A stretch of 14,202 bases of DNA. Source: Candidatus Rifleibacteriota bacterium (lineage in GTDB: Bacteria > Vulcanimicrobiota > Xenobia > Xenobiales > Xenobiaceae). The stretch covers positions 1 to 14,202 of the forward strand of contig CAAGRW010000001.1 of the NCBI GenBank assembly GCA_900772775.1, written 5' to 3'. Both the position numbers and the translations under genes were made by a program. Below, one piece after another: positions 13,925 through 14,202 of this stretch; position 1 is the stretch's first letter, and each line of letters opens with the position of its first letter. The notes under the pieces were generated by a model. That model saw only the letters and a list, made by a program, of their open reading frames with translations. It made no database searches and was not told the DNA's origin.

Positions 13925-14202
13925 ATGAACAACTCCCAAATATCAACTTATTTTTTGCCTATTTTGCCAATTTACGGCCTCGTATGTCGCCCTGGGCAGA
14001 TAGTTAGCCTTAATTTAAAAAATCAAGATTACTATGCTGAACTTTTCAGCTATGTTCAAAAGCATACTAATTCGCAAATAGCGCTGGGCTACCTTACCGG
14101 TCCACGCACGAAGAAGCCAAGTTTTTATCATTATATGAGCATAGCCAACTTAGACAATGCAACCGGCGCAGGCGGGGACTTTGACGGTCTGTCGCTGGAC
14201 GA
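13925..14202 (+). CDS. LON-domain protein, 5' part only, runs off the window
   Basis: The frame from ATG 13925 is open to the edge (92 codons plus). The N-terminus resembles the LON substrate-binding (PUA-like) domain: YFLPILPIYGLVCRPGQIVSLNL (compare LPxxPLxxxVxFPG in Lon), then a helix-like DYYAELFSYVQ and IALGYL. It could be the start of an ATP-dependent Lon protease or a stand-alone LON-domain protein; the AAA+ and protease parts would be beyond the edge. No strong ribosome-binding site is visible. It starts 40 bp after the HD-GYP stop on the same strand and may be co-transcribed. Confidence 0.5.
   Translation, partial: MNNSQISTYFLPILPIYGLVCRPGQIVSLNLKNQDYYAELFSYVQKHTNSQIALGYLTGPRTKKPSFYHYMSIANLDNATGAGGDFDGLSLD

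Overview
The window is bacterial chromosome with moderate GC and high coding density. It carries housekeeping genes (rpmG-secE-nusG-rplK-rplA, five tRNAs, dut, comEC) beside an accessory half. RTX-type repeats suggest a diderm, export-capable cell. The translation gene order, the GAF/HD-GYP protein and the radical SAM/SPASM gene would fit many lineages, including non-photosynthetic relatives of Cyanobacteria. The sequence alone does not fix the phylum.

Layout. Positions 1-1897 (minus strand) hold a 5' fragment of dut and, upstream of it, a short comEC without a C-terminal nuclease-like domain. Divergent from comEC, 2081-3577 (+) encodes an unusual protein with Gly/Asp-rich RTX-like repeats followed by an NleD-like (peptidase M91) HExxH domain. 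A convergent intergenic block with terminators separates it from a secreted LysM-NlpC/P60 peptidoglycan hydrolase (3767-4519, minus). A near-consensus sigma70 promoter (4830-4858) then drives tRNA-Gly(TCC) and two identical tRNA-Thr(GGT) genes, closed by a terminator at 5255-5279. The ribosomal/transcription operon rpmG-secE-nusG-rplK-rplA follows (5401-7993). It ends at a very strong terminator, so rplJ-rplL are not next in line as they are in most bacteria.

Positions 8119-8649 are a direct duplication of a complete transcription unit: promoter, tRNA-Ala(GGC) and terminator. Next come a J-domain-like coiled-coil protein and a small HIRAN-domain protein, probably co-transcribed (8767-10047). 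A leader region rich in hairpins (10048-10310) precedes an unrecognised Cys-rich 97-residue protein (10311-10604). After that is a radical SAM/SPASM enzyme with a PqqD-like N-terminal region (10701-12044), ended by a perfect terminator. A membrane-anchored GAF/HD-GYP protein, probably for cyclic-di-GMP turnover (12217-13884), and the start of a LON-domain protein (13925 to the edge) finish the window.

The parts most likely to be undescribed are the RTX-M91 protein and the set formed by the structured leader, the Cys-rich small protein and the SPASM enzyme. The latter could be a peptide- or cofactor-modifying system.
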